From Prunella strophiata (lineage: Eukaryota > Chordata > Aves > Passeriformes > Prunellidae): 64,000 bases of DNA. The translations under genes and the position numbers were made by a program. Numbering within the stretch: the stretch's first letter is position 1; each line of letters starts with the position of its first letter. The notes below the pieces were generated by a model. That model was not told where the DNA came from, made no database searches, and worked only from the letters and a program-made list of their open reading frames with translations. The DNA lies in assembly GCA_036583965.1 (NCBI GenBank), contig JAZBQD010000030.1, forward strand, positions 58,343,551 through 58,407,550, in the 5' to 3' direction. Shown piece after piece: positions 23,527 through 35,378 of the stretch.

Positions 23527-24950
23527 AGAATGGATGACCACTTAAAAGTTTTCTGTGTTCCCATTGACATCTGAGGAAACCTAGATGACCTTAGCTATTA
23601 AAAAGTAAAATTGAGCCTAAGCAAATAATATAAATCATATTTTATGTTAAGTAAATTATCTGCATTATTTCTGTTTTCAGGAATGTAAACATTTCATCAT
23701 GTTTGGAACAGGAACTGCTGGCATTGAGTTCAATAAGACATTTTAGAAGTTCGAGATTTATTTGCGTTCTAAAGTCAGGCATGGAAAGAGCTACACATAA
23801 AAACACAGCATCGAAAGCATAATTTTGTTTTCCAACTTTCTTTTCATGTTGACAATAAGTAGCAGATGTCATGTGCTGATTATGATTTACAAAGATTGGC
23901 AGAGAGAGTGCAGATTGAAGCTGTACAAAATGGCCTCTATCCTGCCTTGTTTTAGTGCATTATCTCCCATTACATGAAGTTATCTTTCTAAAGTAAATGC
24001 TGACATTGTCCATATGGGAAAAACAATATGCTGGAAGGCATTTCTCCATTTTCTGTTTTCCTTTTTGTAGGTGTTTCTAACTTCAGAGAAGCAACCAGCA
24101 TCATCTACAATTGTTAGAGGAACATCAAACTGAACAGCCCTTGGCTTTTGAAGTAGAAACTGTTTAGCTCTGGCTTTAGCAAAGAATATAAAATTGGATG
24201 TTGATTCATAAGTAGCTCAAAAGTACTTATAACTGTGACAAGCTCTGCCACTTGTGCTGAAGTGTAATAACAAAGAGCAAATAAACCTAAAGACCTTGAT
24301 GTCTGCTGGAGGTAGATGCAATACGTCAAATATCTACTTATGATAAGAATTTTCTAAAATATTGATGCATCCATGATAACTACTGGACACTAAATAGTCC
24401 CATTTTCCTCCAAGATAGAAAAGGCTGCACTTTCCTCCCCATCTTAAATACAACAGCCTCATGGCACATTATTTTCTCAGTGCATAGATGGTGCCCTCTC
24501 TCATTTGCTGCATCTAATCCTCTGAAAAGCTCATGTGATTTTCAGCTTTGTCCAAGCATTTTCTGAAAGTATCTAATTTTGTCTTGATGAAAATGTAATT
24601 TCTTAGTTCACTAATACAACCATTCACTTTAGCCATTCCTTCTCTAATTTTAAAGATTATGTCTTTTTCTGATCTCATTATTATTACACTTGTCATTCAA
24701 AATGAGAGGAGGAGGGAAAGAATTGGAATTATGACTCCCTGATGAATTCCATCTGTGCTTATGGAAATCAGTGATGTGATGTTCATTTTAAAGTGTCATC
24801 ACAGCAAAAATAGAAGTCAATTCAAGAGCAATAAAATATCCAAGTTTGAAAGGCAAACATCATGAAACTGAGGCAAATATTTTTCTCATTATCAGCAAGT
24901 ACTACTGTTAACAACTAAGAACCATAGGCACAACAAAAACTCGGTAAAGA

Positions 24951-25079
24951 AAAGGAAGGAAGGAAGGAAGGAAGGAAGGAAGGAAGGAAGGAAGGAAGGA
25001 AGGAAGAAGGAAGGAAGGAAGGAAGGAAGGAAGGAAGGAAGGAAGGAAGGAAGGAAGGAAGGAAGGAAGGAAGGAAGGA
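24951..25079. repeat. (AAGG)n microsatellite, about 129 bp
   Basis: About 32 AAGG/GGAA units with a single one-base slip near 25005 (AGGAAGAAGG). Purine-only on the + strand. GGAA is the ETS-factor core, and long GGAA arrays can bind ETS proteins in mammals; whether this matters here is unknown. Length is probably polymorphic. Confidence 0.97.
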
Positions 25080-28000
25080 CCAAAAAAAAGCAAACATCCT
25101 CCCAAAAATATCAGCAGAGGCTTATTCTTATTTCTTGTTTTTCACACCACTGCATATGATTTTCACTGTCAGTTAAACCACTTTCAAATAATTGCATGTT
25201 TTATAGATTGCATCTCTTCCAAAGAATAATATTTTGCACCAAATACAATACAGCTAGCTCTCCAAAAAATAAAAACTTACACCATAGTAAGTCATACCAA
25301 GACACAAAAAATTTAATTGTGCTATTATTTATTATTACTTTTTTTTTTTTTTTTTCTATGAGTAAGGGGAATTCAGAATACCTATCTGTCTTTCCCATGT
25401 CTTCTGAGTTGTAAAGCTCCAGCTATTTGCATAAAAGGTCTAGGTTCTTACTGTGGTGTTTGAAGACCAAGAGCAAAGTCGGACAATAACCAGTTCATTT
25501 AGTATCCTCCAGTGAGGAAAGAACTCGGTTTTCTACAGTAAATTAATTCCCTGGAATGGAAAGTATTTTTATTTTATTTCTAGCTTTCCTACGGTATGGT
25601 CTCACTCAAAGAGGCAAACATACATATATGCACATTAAAAAGTACAAATTTAGCAACAAACAATATGTCACATATGTCCCAATATGTATATGCCTGCAGC
25701 CTTGAGCATAGATTTTGTCTATCCCATTTTCTCCTTGAATGGATATTTTTAAGACATTAAATTTAAAACCTGACTTAAAGAAAACCCCAGAATTTACTGG
25801 CGGTTCTATTCTCAGTGCTGTGGGAATTGAGATCCAGCAAAGCAGGAAGAATAGTTGCTTTAATCTTATATATAGGAAAAGCATCAGGTCAATGCTGATT
25901 CCAGCCTTCTGATAATGAATGTACAAGTTCATGGAGGTAATACCTATAGCAAAACAAGGTTGGGTGGAGCTGCAGAGATCTCGTCTGACTCCAGTTCAGA
26001 AATAAATTCTAAGTAAATAATACTATTAGCCACAGCTCTTTAGACACTTACACCATAAAATTTCTTAAGGCTGAGTTTAATTGTCTAACCCTGGGAAAGA
26101 AATAGAGCAGTTATCTATATATAAGTGGTTTACACTAAGCAGTGAAAGAAGCATAGCCAAGCGCACAGTAGCAAAGAAAAGTATCACCACTACGAGGCTT
26201 ATGGTAACATAGGAATTAAATTGCTATTATCTTCTCATTTAAAATGTGTGACTTTTGTTTCTATCTTTTGCTTTTGCCACGGTCCTATTCACTTTTGTGG
26301 AAATCTACCTATGGAGCCATTTCTATATGAATTTCATTATGGAGAAATATATTAATCCGTAGGAAAGTCAATCTTAAAAACATGGATAATTTGGTTAAAG
26401 TGGAATGAAAATTCTGCAAAGAGCTGTTGGCTTCTCCTTGACTTGATGATGTCACTATGAAGATCTGTATTTCATGACCGCTTATCATTCACCGGCTAGG
26501 ACAGACAGTTGTATCATGTGTAAATGTGGCTGAGCCCAGCTTTGCTGGGTCCCTGTAAAGCAAAAGACTCAGCAATGCAAACAATGGTGGTGGCTTATGC
26601 CTTTGGAAGTTTGCTGTTACCCAAGTCAAAATTAACTTGTAGCACGTCAAGACAGTGCAAAACTATATTTGCCTGGTGAATAAATATGTTCACAGTTTGA
26701 AAACCAGGTTCAACAATTTGAGGAAGCTTTTGGAAGAAGCAGATGAAGTCACAAAAAAATAAACATCAGATATATGGTGTATATATTACATTTGTGTATG
26801 CATCCCTGTATTACCAGCATATTATGACATTGAAGTTGAAAGGATGTTATTTAGTTGCTTGATTTTCTGCCTTACCTTCAGTATAGGCAGAGAAAATAGA
26901 CTACTCAGATGCAGTTTTGTTTACAAGCACTTACTTGCACTCGATGAGATTGCAGTCACTAAGCTTCTCTTCTCCTGTATTGGAATGACTTTTCTTTTTT
27001 GTTATGTAAATAACTGCAAGGTATATATATCAAATAAGTAGCTTTTGCAATCTCTCAGGTACACCAAATACCTAGTGTACCTCTGCAAACTTCTGTTTTC
27101 TTGCGTTAATGAGAAAAGCCAGTGTGTTGTGTTACATATAAAATACCAATAAAAGCCTTATGTTGTTGGACGAGGGAATGAGCACTGCAGGGAGACTTTA
27201 CTTGAACTGCCTTAATCTGTTGGTAATATTTAAAAACAGTGTTCTCTCCAGTTTGACAGCCTAACCACAGGAAAGGAAAAAAAAGTTATTGCTCTTCCAT
27301 ACAGAAATCTTCATCTGGGGGAAAAAACCCAACAAAACATTGTTATCGGAGAGCACGGTTCTTTCACCATATGGTAACTTTCTTCTGGCTAGAAGTCACT
27401 TCTTCAGAGAAAGAAAAAAAAACCAATCATCTGAATCACCTCTCTGACATAAAATCATAGAATTCTTCTATGAACCATTAATAGAATGTGAATGCTTCCC
27501 TGAACCATTCACAGAATCATAGAATGGCATAAAACCATATAATGGCAAGGGAATAAAAAGGCCAGGCACAAATACAAAGACTCAAACCATTCCTTGGGAA
27601 ATGATGAGCAAAGCACTTAAACCTGTACTTGACATTTAGCAGTGTTTGAGTGTCATTGATTGTAATTAGTGCATGTGCATATTTAACAAGCTCATATTTC
27701 AAAGATACTCCTAAATAAGAATATTTTCATCTAATGTTTGTTGCTACAGACATAAAGACTGAGGCATATGAATGAAGCAAGGTTTTCAGAAAGAGATAAT
27801 ACCTGATACAACTGAGAAAATCTGTCATTTGATAGAGAAGTCTCCTGAGCTTTGGAAAAAAACCCTGTAAGATTATCTGCTTTGTCTGACTGTATCAATT
27901 GTTTTTATAAGAGATATTATCTTTCTACAAACCATTGTGCAATGGGACTTCAGGGTTTCATTCCATTCTGAAAAGGGGCTCTGTACAAAAACATTCATAC

Positions 28001-29160
28001 TCCAGAAATCTCTATTTCATGTGTACACAATCATTTCTACCAAGAGGATGTTTATCCTTCAAGAGCAAGTACATCTGGAGCTCCTGTTTTTGTTTTTTCT
28101 CTGATATTGTTAAAAGAACAGTGCACTTTGCAAAGATGAGGGCTTAACTGTGTACATTGTACTAAAGTTGTGATAAGGTTCAACAGCAGTGTTAGTAGTT
28201 CTGAAAGCATCAATGGCAGTGTAAGATGGGTTCTTAGCCCACTTGTACACTGAGCTAAATGGCTCATTGCATCTCCTTTGTGACTGCAAGACCTACTCTT
28301 GAGAATTTTTTTATTTTATTTTATTTTAATCACATTCAGTAGCAGGTTGGTATTTTACACAGCTGGAGTAATCTCTGCTTTCAATACCTGGATTTTTCCT
28401 TCTCCCCTATCAAAACTATACACACTCTATGCACAAAATTTTGTAGAGAGTGAGTTCAAAACCTCACATATAATGTAGTGCTTATCTAGAGTTTCTAATT
28501 CCAGACATATGCTAGCAAATCAATGTTGGAAAAACTTCTCTAAAATTAAAATAGTATTAATGTAATAAAATAAATACAAATCCAAATGTGTATAGCAGCA
28601 CTCTAACTCCATCATTCATAACTCAGGAAAGCAAATAGTGAATGATTTACTGTTGCCACAGGAGCCCAAAATCTCAACCACCAATTAATTATAGGTATAG
28701 TAGTGACTGGCCCAGAAAGTCAGATTGTACATTTATTTTTCTTACATTTTATCAATTGGGCTTTTTGTTTGCATAACCATAGGATGGCAGGAAGCCAGTT
28801 GACTGTAGATTTGGACACAATCCCTTGGGTTTTTTCCAGTTCTATAAAAGGTGAACTGAGGCATGTTCAGTTTCACAAAGCTGCACAAGTCATATTTTGG
28901 TGTTGCAGACAAACTAAATGTTCTTAGCTAAAGCATGGTTCTCAGCCCCTGCTACTGTGTCCTCACAGGTAAATAGGAGGGGCAGAGATCAATCACCATG
29001 CACAAAGCCAAGTGACTTGTACCAGGTCAAGGATCATGCTCCCTGTTGAATGCTCATTCTGGAGGCAAAGCTGGTTTCAGGGAACCACAGCAGAGCCATG
29101 GAGGGACTTGACAGTTCAGTGGTGCAACTAACCAGTTGTGTAATTCTTGGGTTTGTTCCA
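25080..29160. other. Unassigned non-coding region
   Basis: AT-rich. A T17 run lies at 25339-25355 and a short (TTTTA)n near 28306-28327. At 27449-27545 several ATAGAATG-like words recall a CR1 octamer tail, but no CR1 body follows. No gene is seen. Confidence 0.4.
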
Positions 29161-29354
29161 TAGAATGATAGAATGATAGAATTGGATTGGAAAGGACCTT
29201 AAAGATCATCAGGTTCCATGCCTCCTGCCATGGGCAAGGAGCTTCCCACTAGACCAGGTTGCTCGATGCCCCCACTAACCTTACCTTTAACACTTCTCTA
29301 GATGGGGCATCCACAATTTGCCTGGGTAATTTGTTCTAGGGTCTTACCACCCTG

Positions 29355-29387
<33 letters not shown>

Positions 29388-29594
29388 ATACCTAATATTT
29401 AATTGAAGCATACCATCTTTTATTTTAAAATAATTCCCTCTTCTTCCATTACTACAGGCACTCATAAAAAGTCCCTGTTCATCTCTCCTGCATCTCCGTT
29501 AGGTACTGGAAGGCTGCTATAAGGGGTCCCATGAGCCTTCTCTTCTCCAGGCTGGACAATTCCTGTCTCTCATAGGGAGAGGTGATCCAGCTCT
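29161..29594 (-). mobile_element. CR1 LINE 3' fragment with internal A30 insertion
   Basis: Starts with three GAATGATA-type octamers, then TTGGATTGGAAAGGACCTTAAAGATCATCAGG, CCTGCCATGGGCAAGGAGCTTCCCACTAGACCAGGTTGCTC and GATGGGGCATCCACAATTTGCCTGG. After the poly(A) run it continues with AAAAAGTCCCTG, GGTACTGGAAGGCTGCTATAAGGGGTCCC and GAGCCTTCTCTTCTCCAGGCTGGACAA. All are reverse-complement CR1 3' UTR landmarks in the expected order. At 29357-29386 an A30 run replaces the usual short AAAG-AATTTCTTCC stretch. Confidence 0.95.
29357..29386. repeat. Poly(A) run, A30, inside CR1
   Basis: Homopolymer of 30 A within an otherwise collinear CR1 fragment. It probably grew by slippage from the short A run in the CR1 consensus at this place. 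Confidence 0.95.
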
Positions 29595-30227
29595 GTGTAT
29601 TGCATTTGCATGTCAAGGCTTTGGTAGAAGTGGGGTACAGGGGTTGTTTCTCTAAGAAGCTGCCAGAAGCTTCCCCTGTGTCTGACAAAGCCAATCCCAG
29701 CTGACTTCAGCATGGTTCCACTGCTGGCCAAAGCTGAGCCAATTAGAAGTGATACTGTCTCTGTGATAACATGTGTAAGAAGGAAAAAATGTTATTGCAC
29801 AGATGTAATTGTGGCCAGAGAAGAGCAGAGTGAGAATATGTGAGAAGAACAGCCCTGCAGACTCCAAAGTCAGTGAACAAGGAGGGACAGGATATGCTCT
29901 ATGCATCTAAATACTGAATACATAGGCTGGATTTACAGAGATTTCAGCATAGCCTCCTGGTCAAAATAGGTCCAAATAGAACAGGTATGTCTGGCTGAGT
30001 CTTCTGTATACTGAGGCATGGAGACTGTAGTTTTTCTAAGCAACCTGCCACATCTTGATACACATGGCAAAAAAAAAAAAAATTAAAAATCCTGTAAATT
30101 AAATTTAATAAAGAATTATTTCCTGTGCTCCAATGTGTGTCCATTGACCCTTATCCTTCCACTGTTTGCTTCAGAGCAGAGTCAGGCTCCAGTTTCTCTA
30201 CACTGGCTTCTAGTTACCCATGGAGAG
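29595..30227. other. Unassigned spacer between two CR1 fragments
   Basis: No gene or repeat recognised except an A14 run at 30069-30082. Confidence 0.4.
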
Positions 30228-30445
30228 AGCAAGACCTGCCCTAAGTGTTCTCTTAAGGTTGAACAGATTTAGCTGTCTCAGCCTCTCGTCATATTCTATG
30301 TGCTTCAGCCAGCTGACCTTCTTGGAGTTCTTCCAGCAGAATTACTCAGTGTATGACTGCTTTCCCTCTATTAGGAGCTCTAAAACTGGGCACAGTACTC
30401 CCAGATGTGGCCTCACAATTGCTGAAGAGAGGGGAAGAATATTTC
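30228..30445 (-). mobile_element. CR1 LINE 3' UTR fragment (second copy)
   Basis: GTTGAACAGATTTAGCTGTCTCAGCCTCTCGTCATATTC, ...GAGCTCTAAAACTGGGCACAGTACTCCCAGATGTGGCCTCACAATTGCTGAAGAGAGGGG follows the reverse-complement CR1 consensus (GCTGAACA..CTCTCAGCCT..., GAGCTGGGCACAGTACTCCAGGTGTGGCCTCAC). Its first part overlaps, in consensus terms, the end of the 29161-29594 fragment, so it is a separate insertion rather than a continuation. Confidence 0.8.
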
Positions 30446-31881
30446 TCTGGCAAAACTGATGATCCCAGCATGTGCTGTTGTGTGAGATCATTCCATCCGG
30501 AATGCAAATTGGAAATGGATCCTCAAACATATCTAAAAAAGCAAACCTTATTTCCCACCAGAGTTTTTGGGCATGGTAAAAGAGACCACTAAATTAGTTA
30601 GACTAGATCCATCCATGGATGCAATATCTACCACAGCCCATTCTGGAATATCTATAGGTCAGGTGCACCGGTTATAGAGCAGAATTGTCAGAAGCTCAGC
30701 ACAATACCTGTTTTCATATTTCCAGTTCACTGGACTAAAAATAGCACTTCATGGATATTGAATGGGTTTCACCAACAGAAATTCCATGCATATGCTGTGC
30801 CCCATGCAGAGTGGCATAGATCCCACAGAGCACACATAGTACTGAAAACACACCTGATTATACCTGAGCCTGCCCCATTATGAAACATTCTGATTCAAAA
30901 TGCAATGGAGTCAGCAGGCCCAGAACTGTGCTCCTTCAAGCAATGATTCAGTTGACAGCTACAAATGATATTTAACTATGTGGGAAAAGCCAAATATGTT
31001 CTCAACTACTTGCAGGACCAGTGTAGCAAATAAAAGCTCATAGCTGAAACTTTGTGAATAAAGACTCAGGATTACAGCAGAGTCATCAAGGGTATAAAAC
31101 AACACCCAAATGGTCACTGAAAGAGTTTTTGGCTTTGTGAGCAGGTAGAATCAGTTTTAGACCATAAAAATAGGAGAAAGATCATGTACACAACAAAATT
31201 AACACAGTCTGTACAAATTGAAAAAGCAAAGTAGGTAATGGGAAGAAGGAAGAGACTGTCATAGGAATTCATTAGTAAGGATGATAAACATCACTGCTTA
31301 TTTGCAGCTGGTCCTTCTCCCCCTGGAGAAGAAACAACTCAGCTTTTAGAGTTGCTCTTCACTATATTTTGCTTCTGTGACTGAGAAATCCAACATGAAT
31401 TGTTAGGCTTTATTTTGCCATTGAGTTAAGCATACTAGCATTTGAAAGAACAGTTTGCATTTGTGCTCTTTATCATGGGTACACATGGTTTTTTCTGCTC
31501 CAGCCTTCATGGGAAGGTGGCTGATATCTCAGTATGAGTCAAAGTTAGCTCCTATGGCAGGTATCTGCACATAAGTGGTCTGCAACATGCTGGAACATTC
31601 CACAATGTGCTGCATGAAAGTGGGCAGTAATAAGAATGGTGATAATTACAGTAGTGAGCTGGAGAAAAGACACCTGTCAGTACAGCAACAACATCTTTCT
31701 CTTGTTCACAAGGAAATCTGAGCAGTCTGTTGCCACAAAGACATTTGGTATCAGTAAGCCACCTGTGAAACACACTTGGACAGGGGGATGAGGAAAGGTG
31801 AATTTAAATATTTAAATTTTTACTGAGGTGATCTACACTTGTTCCTTCAGAAAGTCTATGGTAAAAAATATACTGGTACAT

Positions 31882-31927
31882 AAAAAAAACCCAAAAAACA
31901 AAACCCAAAAACAACCAAACAACAAAC
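31882..31927. repeat. A/C-only tract
   Basis: About 46 bases of only A and C in irregular AAAACCC, CAAAA and CAAC words. Confidence 0.85.
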
Positions 31928-33218
31928 TTGATTTCTAAAATGCAATTGAAGCAAAAATGGAGGTTCAAGAAAGTAAATCAGAATCTGAATGTCTTTAGGT
32001 ATATGAAGTTGGTTATTATTACTTTTTTTTAACCAGAGGGACCTGGATGGAGTGGATGTTCTATATTTTTACCATGGAAAATCCACAGAAGGGATCACGT
32101 CTTATCTGTGCTTGAGTTTGAAAATACCAAAAACAATGGAAATCAAGCCCTGATGGAAGGACACTGACCTCAAATGTCTCTGTTGAAAATAGAGGCTTTT
32201 TTAAACAAAATTTAGAGAAAAATCGTAACCCAGGTTTTGATTTGTTTTTCCATAGTGAAGGACACCTTTCTTTTCTGACTGCAGGAGTTCAGGATATCCA
32301 GCTTCCCTTTCTTTTACACAAGCCATTGTGAAGACCTTAAATCTCCTTTTCAATACAGACATAAATCCATTAAGACCACCTTTCTGAAAGGGTAAATGGT
32401 AAGAACTTAGATAACAGTTTCATATTTGTAAATCTTGATTTAAAGTTGTTTTTCAGATTTCTGAAATCTTTTTGTTTACTCAGAACATTCTTCCCTTCTG
32501 CCTCCCATTACTTTTGAACCATAGCTGTCTGAAGCTTTCCTTAGTGCTTATTCATGACTGCACTGGCTTTCAACTTTCTCTTGATATTGAAATGGCTAAA
32601 CTGTGAGTTTATAATGTATGATTTAGATTTAGATTTTTCTTTCTTAAATGGAGAATAAAGATTAAAAGAGAGCACAGCTGCAGGAAGCATTGAAACCCTG
32701 AGTACTTTGTCATTTTGAAATCACCCTCCAATTGCCACACATATACATAATAAAATCTGATTCTATGCTGTCACATTTATTGTTCGACTGAATTTCTTAC
32801 ATAATTCTCATTACTGATGTCATTACTGAGTAGCAGAATCACAGTAATCTGTAACTAACAGTGATAAACTCTCATGAGCACAATAAATAAAAATAAAGAT
32901 AATCATTCTGTGAGTAAGAAAGAAAAAGCGATAGGAACAGTGGTAGCTAGAAATGAGCTATGAGTGGGGAAGTGCTACAGGCTGTTATTCATATTTATTA
33001 TCTTTCATGAAGCTCCCACATGCATTAGGCACTTAAAGGTGAGAATGCTCAAGGTATGTGAGATGCAAATAGATTGGCAGAGGGTAGGAATATTTGCAGT
33101 GCCTTCCTCACGTATTTTAATTTCCTTCTTTCCAGCCTATCCTTACTGACAGGTAGATGTTAGTACTGATTCTAGTTTGGAGAGCTCTGTGATGGAAGAA
33201 TGAGGATTACCCTCATTC

Positions 33219-33248
33219 GTTGTTAAGCAACAGTTGTTAAGCAACAGT
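33219..33248. promoter_or_regulatory. Two tandem RFX X-box-like palindromes
   Basis: The 14-mer GTTGTTAAGCAACA occurs twice without a gap or mismatch (33219-33232 and 33233-33246). Each unit is an interrupted palindrome GTTG-N5-CAAC, close to the RFX X-box form GTTGCCATGGCAAC. An 8-bp hairpin (GAATGAGG / CCTCATTC, 33198-33218) abuts it. Binding is inferred from the motif only. Confidence 0.35.
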
Positions 33249-35300
33249 ACATAATAAAGCTGCTCTGCTGCAGAAGCGTGGTACACCAGACATTCTGTCT
33301 GTTATTAAATGGCTTCTTAATATTGGAACGAGCATCAGGCTTGATTTTATGTTCTGCTGGATTGATATAATACTAGTGAATTCATACATGTTATAGCATT
33401 GAAGTACACTGACAGGCAATTGAAATCCCAATGTTATAGAAGGGTAAAATATACTGGGTAAAAAAAAGGGTAAGAAATATCTTTGTAGAAGTGTAATTCC
33501 TTGTTGTTTTGCAGGGTTTTTTAGTTTCTTCCCAAAATAAACTAATATTTCCCATTAGTCATATTTTCTAAAACTCTAATTTTTTTAATATATTGTGTGA
33601 CTTCCTCCAAACCCAGTTTCTGGATAGGAGACAAGAAAAATCAAATTAATAATTTTGAAATTGATATTTAATAAAAATGAATCCTATCCAAGCAGATGGG
33701 ACATATTATAGCATTTTTTTAAAGTGGGTTTTTTAGTCTCCAGTGTCTAGCCACTTTTCTCCCACTCTGGGAATTCTGGCTAATGATAGGCTATGGAGAA
33801 AATTCAGTAATCACTCTGTATCGATTCACACTGAATATAAATAAACCATTTCAATCCATAAATCAACTCATTATAAATTATTTTGCATGCACCATGCTGA
33901 AATACAGTTCACAGTGAAAATACACTGCAGGATATTTTAGAACGAGCTACTTAATGCTGTTTGGGTTGTTCAAGATTAAAATTAAAACAATAAACTTCAC
34001 TCTGGATGTGTCTTCGTTACCAAAGACCTGGGTCATTAACAATGTCAACTTGCTCTCACACTATCCTATTCAACTGAATTAGGGAAGGAAGCAATATGCA
34101 AGAACACACCTCATGGCATTCCATTATCCTGAAGGAAAGTGCTATCAGCTTCCCAAAATTAAGCACAGTCCTGCTCATCTTCTCAGTCTCCTATCCTTTG
34201 TGTTGTGGGAAATGTATCTGGAATGGGGAGAGGGAAATTTTGACATCTCAGAAAAACATCTTGAAATGGAGTCTTTAGAGAGGGAATAGTGTATGTGGGG
34301 AAAGACAAGTAATAGGAGCTCAAGCAACGCTTGACTCTGCCCCCTTTAGGTTTAGTGAGAATTTGATGTTGACATCTGAGAACAAAAGTGAGTTTCAGCC
34401 CATCTTCTTCACTTTTCTGACTGAGGGAAGAAAAGATATAAAGATCCTCTATCTCCAAGACTGGCCATGCAGTGACACTGATGCATGCTGTCTTCTCACT
34501 TTCCAGTGCTCTGCGATCTCCTCTGCAGCAGCCGTATACGAAACCTGAAGTCGGAACTCTGACAAGAATAACTAGCTCTGTGTTCATTATTTTTCTAATC
34601 AATTAGAGAAGGGGATAGACAGACTGCTAAATATTCTGTCAAGTCAACATAGCTTTGAAAGAAAAAACTTCAGTTTCCAAAAATATTTTCTGTTATAAAT
34701 TGTTCCCATTAAGAGCAACATACTGTCTGTCCTATAATCAGTCCCTCTGTCTCTCCCTGTAGATCAAGAAAGGAGTCCTTACTCAGCTGGTATTTCATCC
34801 TTATTCATACAACACTTCTGCTGACTCTGAACTGATCAAGGGAGGAAACCTGAGTCAGGAATTGGCTGCAAATTAGGGAAGATGAGGCAGCTACTTCCTA
34901 GTTTAATGGCTAAAAGCACAACAATAAATCTCTATGTTTCCCCATTTAGAGAGCTAATCAGGTACATTTACACAGCTGGTGCTAGCTTTGTGTGGTTATT
35001 TCATTTGTTTATTTGCTTGTTTTGTTTTATTTTGCATTTAGCTGTAATGAAAAAGGTGTATATATGCATATTTGACTTAAATACTTCACAAAATTCTAGG
35101 GGCTGCAAATGGATCTGTCAAGAGCCTCTGTTGCATGAAACCTGTGGCATCTAGCAGCAAACTTTAAAGTCAAACTATTGTGGCGTTACAGTTCTCTCTC
35201 CTTATTCCTATTCTGGAGCTGGACATGAGAATGGCATAAGAGCTTCAACAGGATCTCTGCACCAGCCAAAACCCTTTCAAGACAGGAGGGACAGTACAAC

Positions 35301-35378
35301 TGTCACATTGGATTAGAATCAAGGTCTATCTAGTTCAGTGGTCACAACCAAAAGGAGGTTGGCAACCAACAGATGTGA
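35301..35378. mobile_element. Possible ancient amniote LINE/SINE fragment
   Basis: TGTCACATTGGATTAGAATCAAGGTCTATCTAGTTCAGTGGTC, then AACCAACAGATG resembles an old sauropsid repeat whose consensus contains a segment like GGATCAGACCAAAGGTCCATCTAGCCCAGTATCCTG...CAGTGGCCAATACCAGATGC. Judged from memory over about 75 bases, so family and orientation are uncertain. Confidence 0.4.

Larger units (their letters stand above)
19238..24950. other. Unassigned non-coding region
   Basis: Includes a T20 run at 19632-19651 and a GC-richer, pyrimidine-rich block at 21560-22080 containing overlapping open frames of about 100-140 codons. The proline/serine/phenylalanine-rich translation of that block reflects base composition, and I recognise no family. 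An A/C-rich tract lies at 22828-22883. Nested inverted repeats lie at 23487-23526. Confidence 0.4.
30446..35300. other. Unassigned non-coding region
   Basis: No gene found. The longest frame here, 34183-34602 on the minus strand (about 139 codons), has no recognisable domain and is near the chance length limit. Contains the A/C tract at 31882-31927 and the tandem palindromes at 33219-33248. Confidence 0.4.

Noticed and set aside
24892..25105. Three minus-strand frames with repeated FLPS units
   Set aside because: Translation of the (AAGG)n array in three frames; not a protein.
27449..27545. CR1 tail-like words (ATAGAATTC, ACAGAATCATAGAATGG)
   Set aside because: Only the octamer-like words are present and no CR1 3' UTR follows, so identification is not supported.
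29161..30445. The two CR1 pieces as one element split by an insertion
   Set aside because: They overlap in consensus terms (both contain the CCAGGCTGAACA...CTCCAGCC block), so they are two separate copies.
34183..34602. 139-codon minus-strand open frame
   Set aside because: No recognisable domain, no splice or promoter context, and within chance length.
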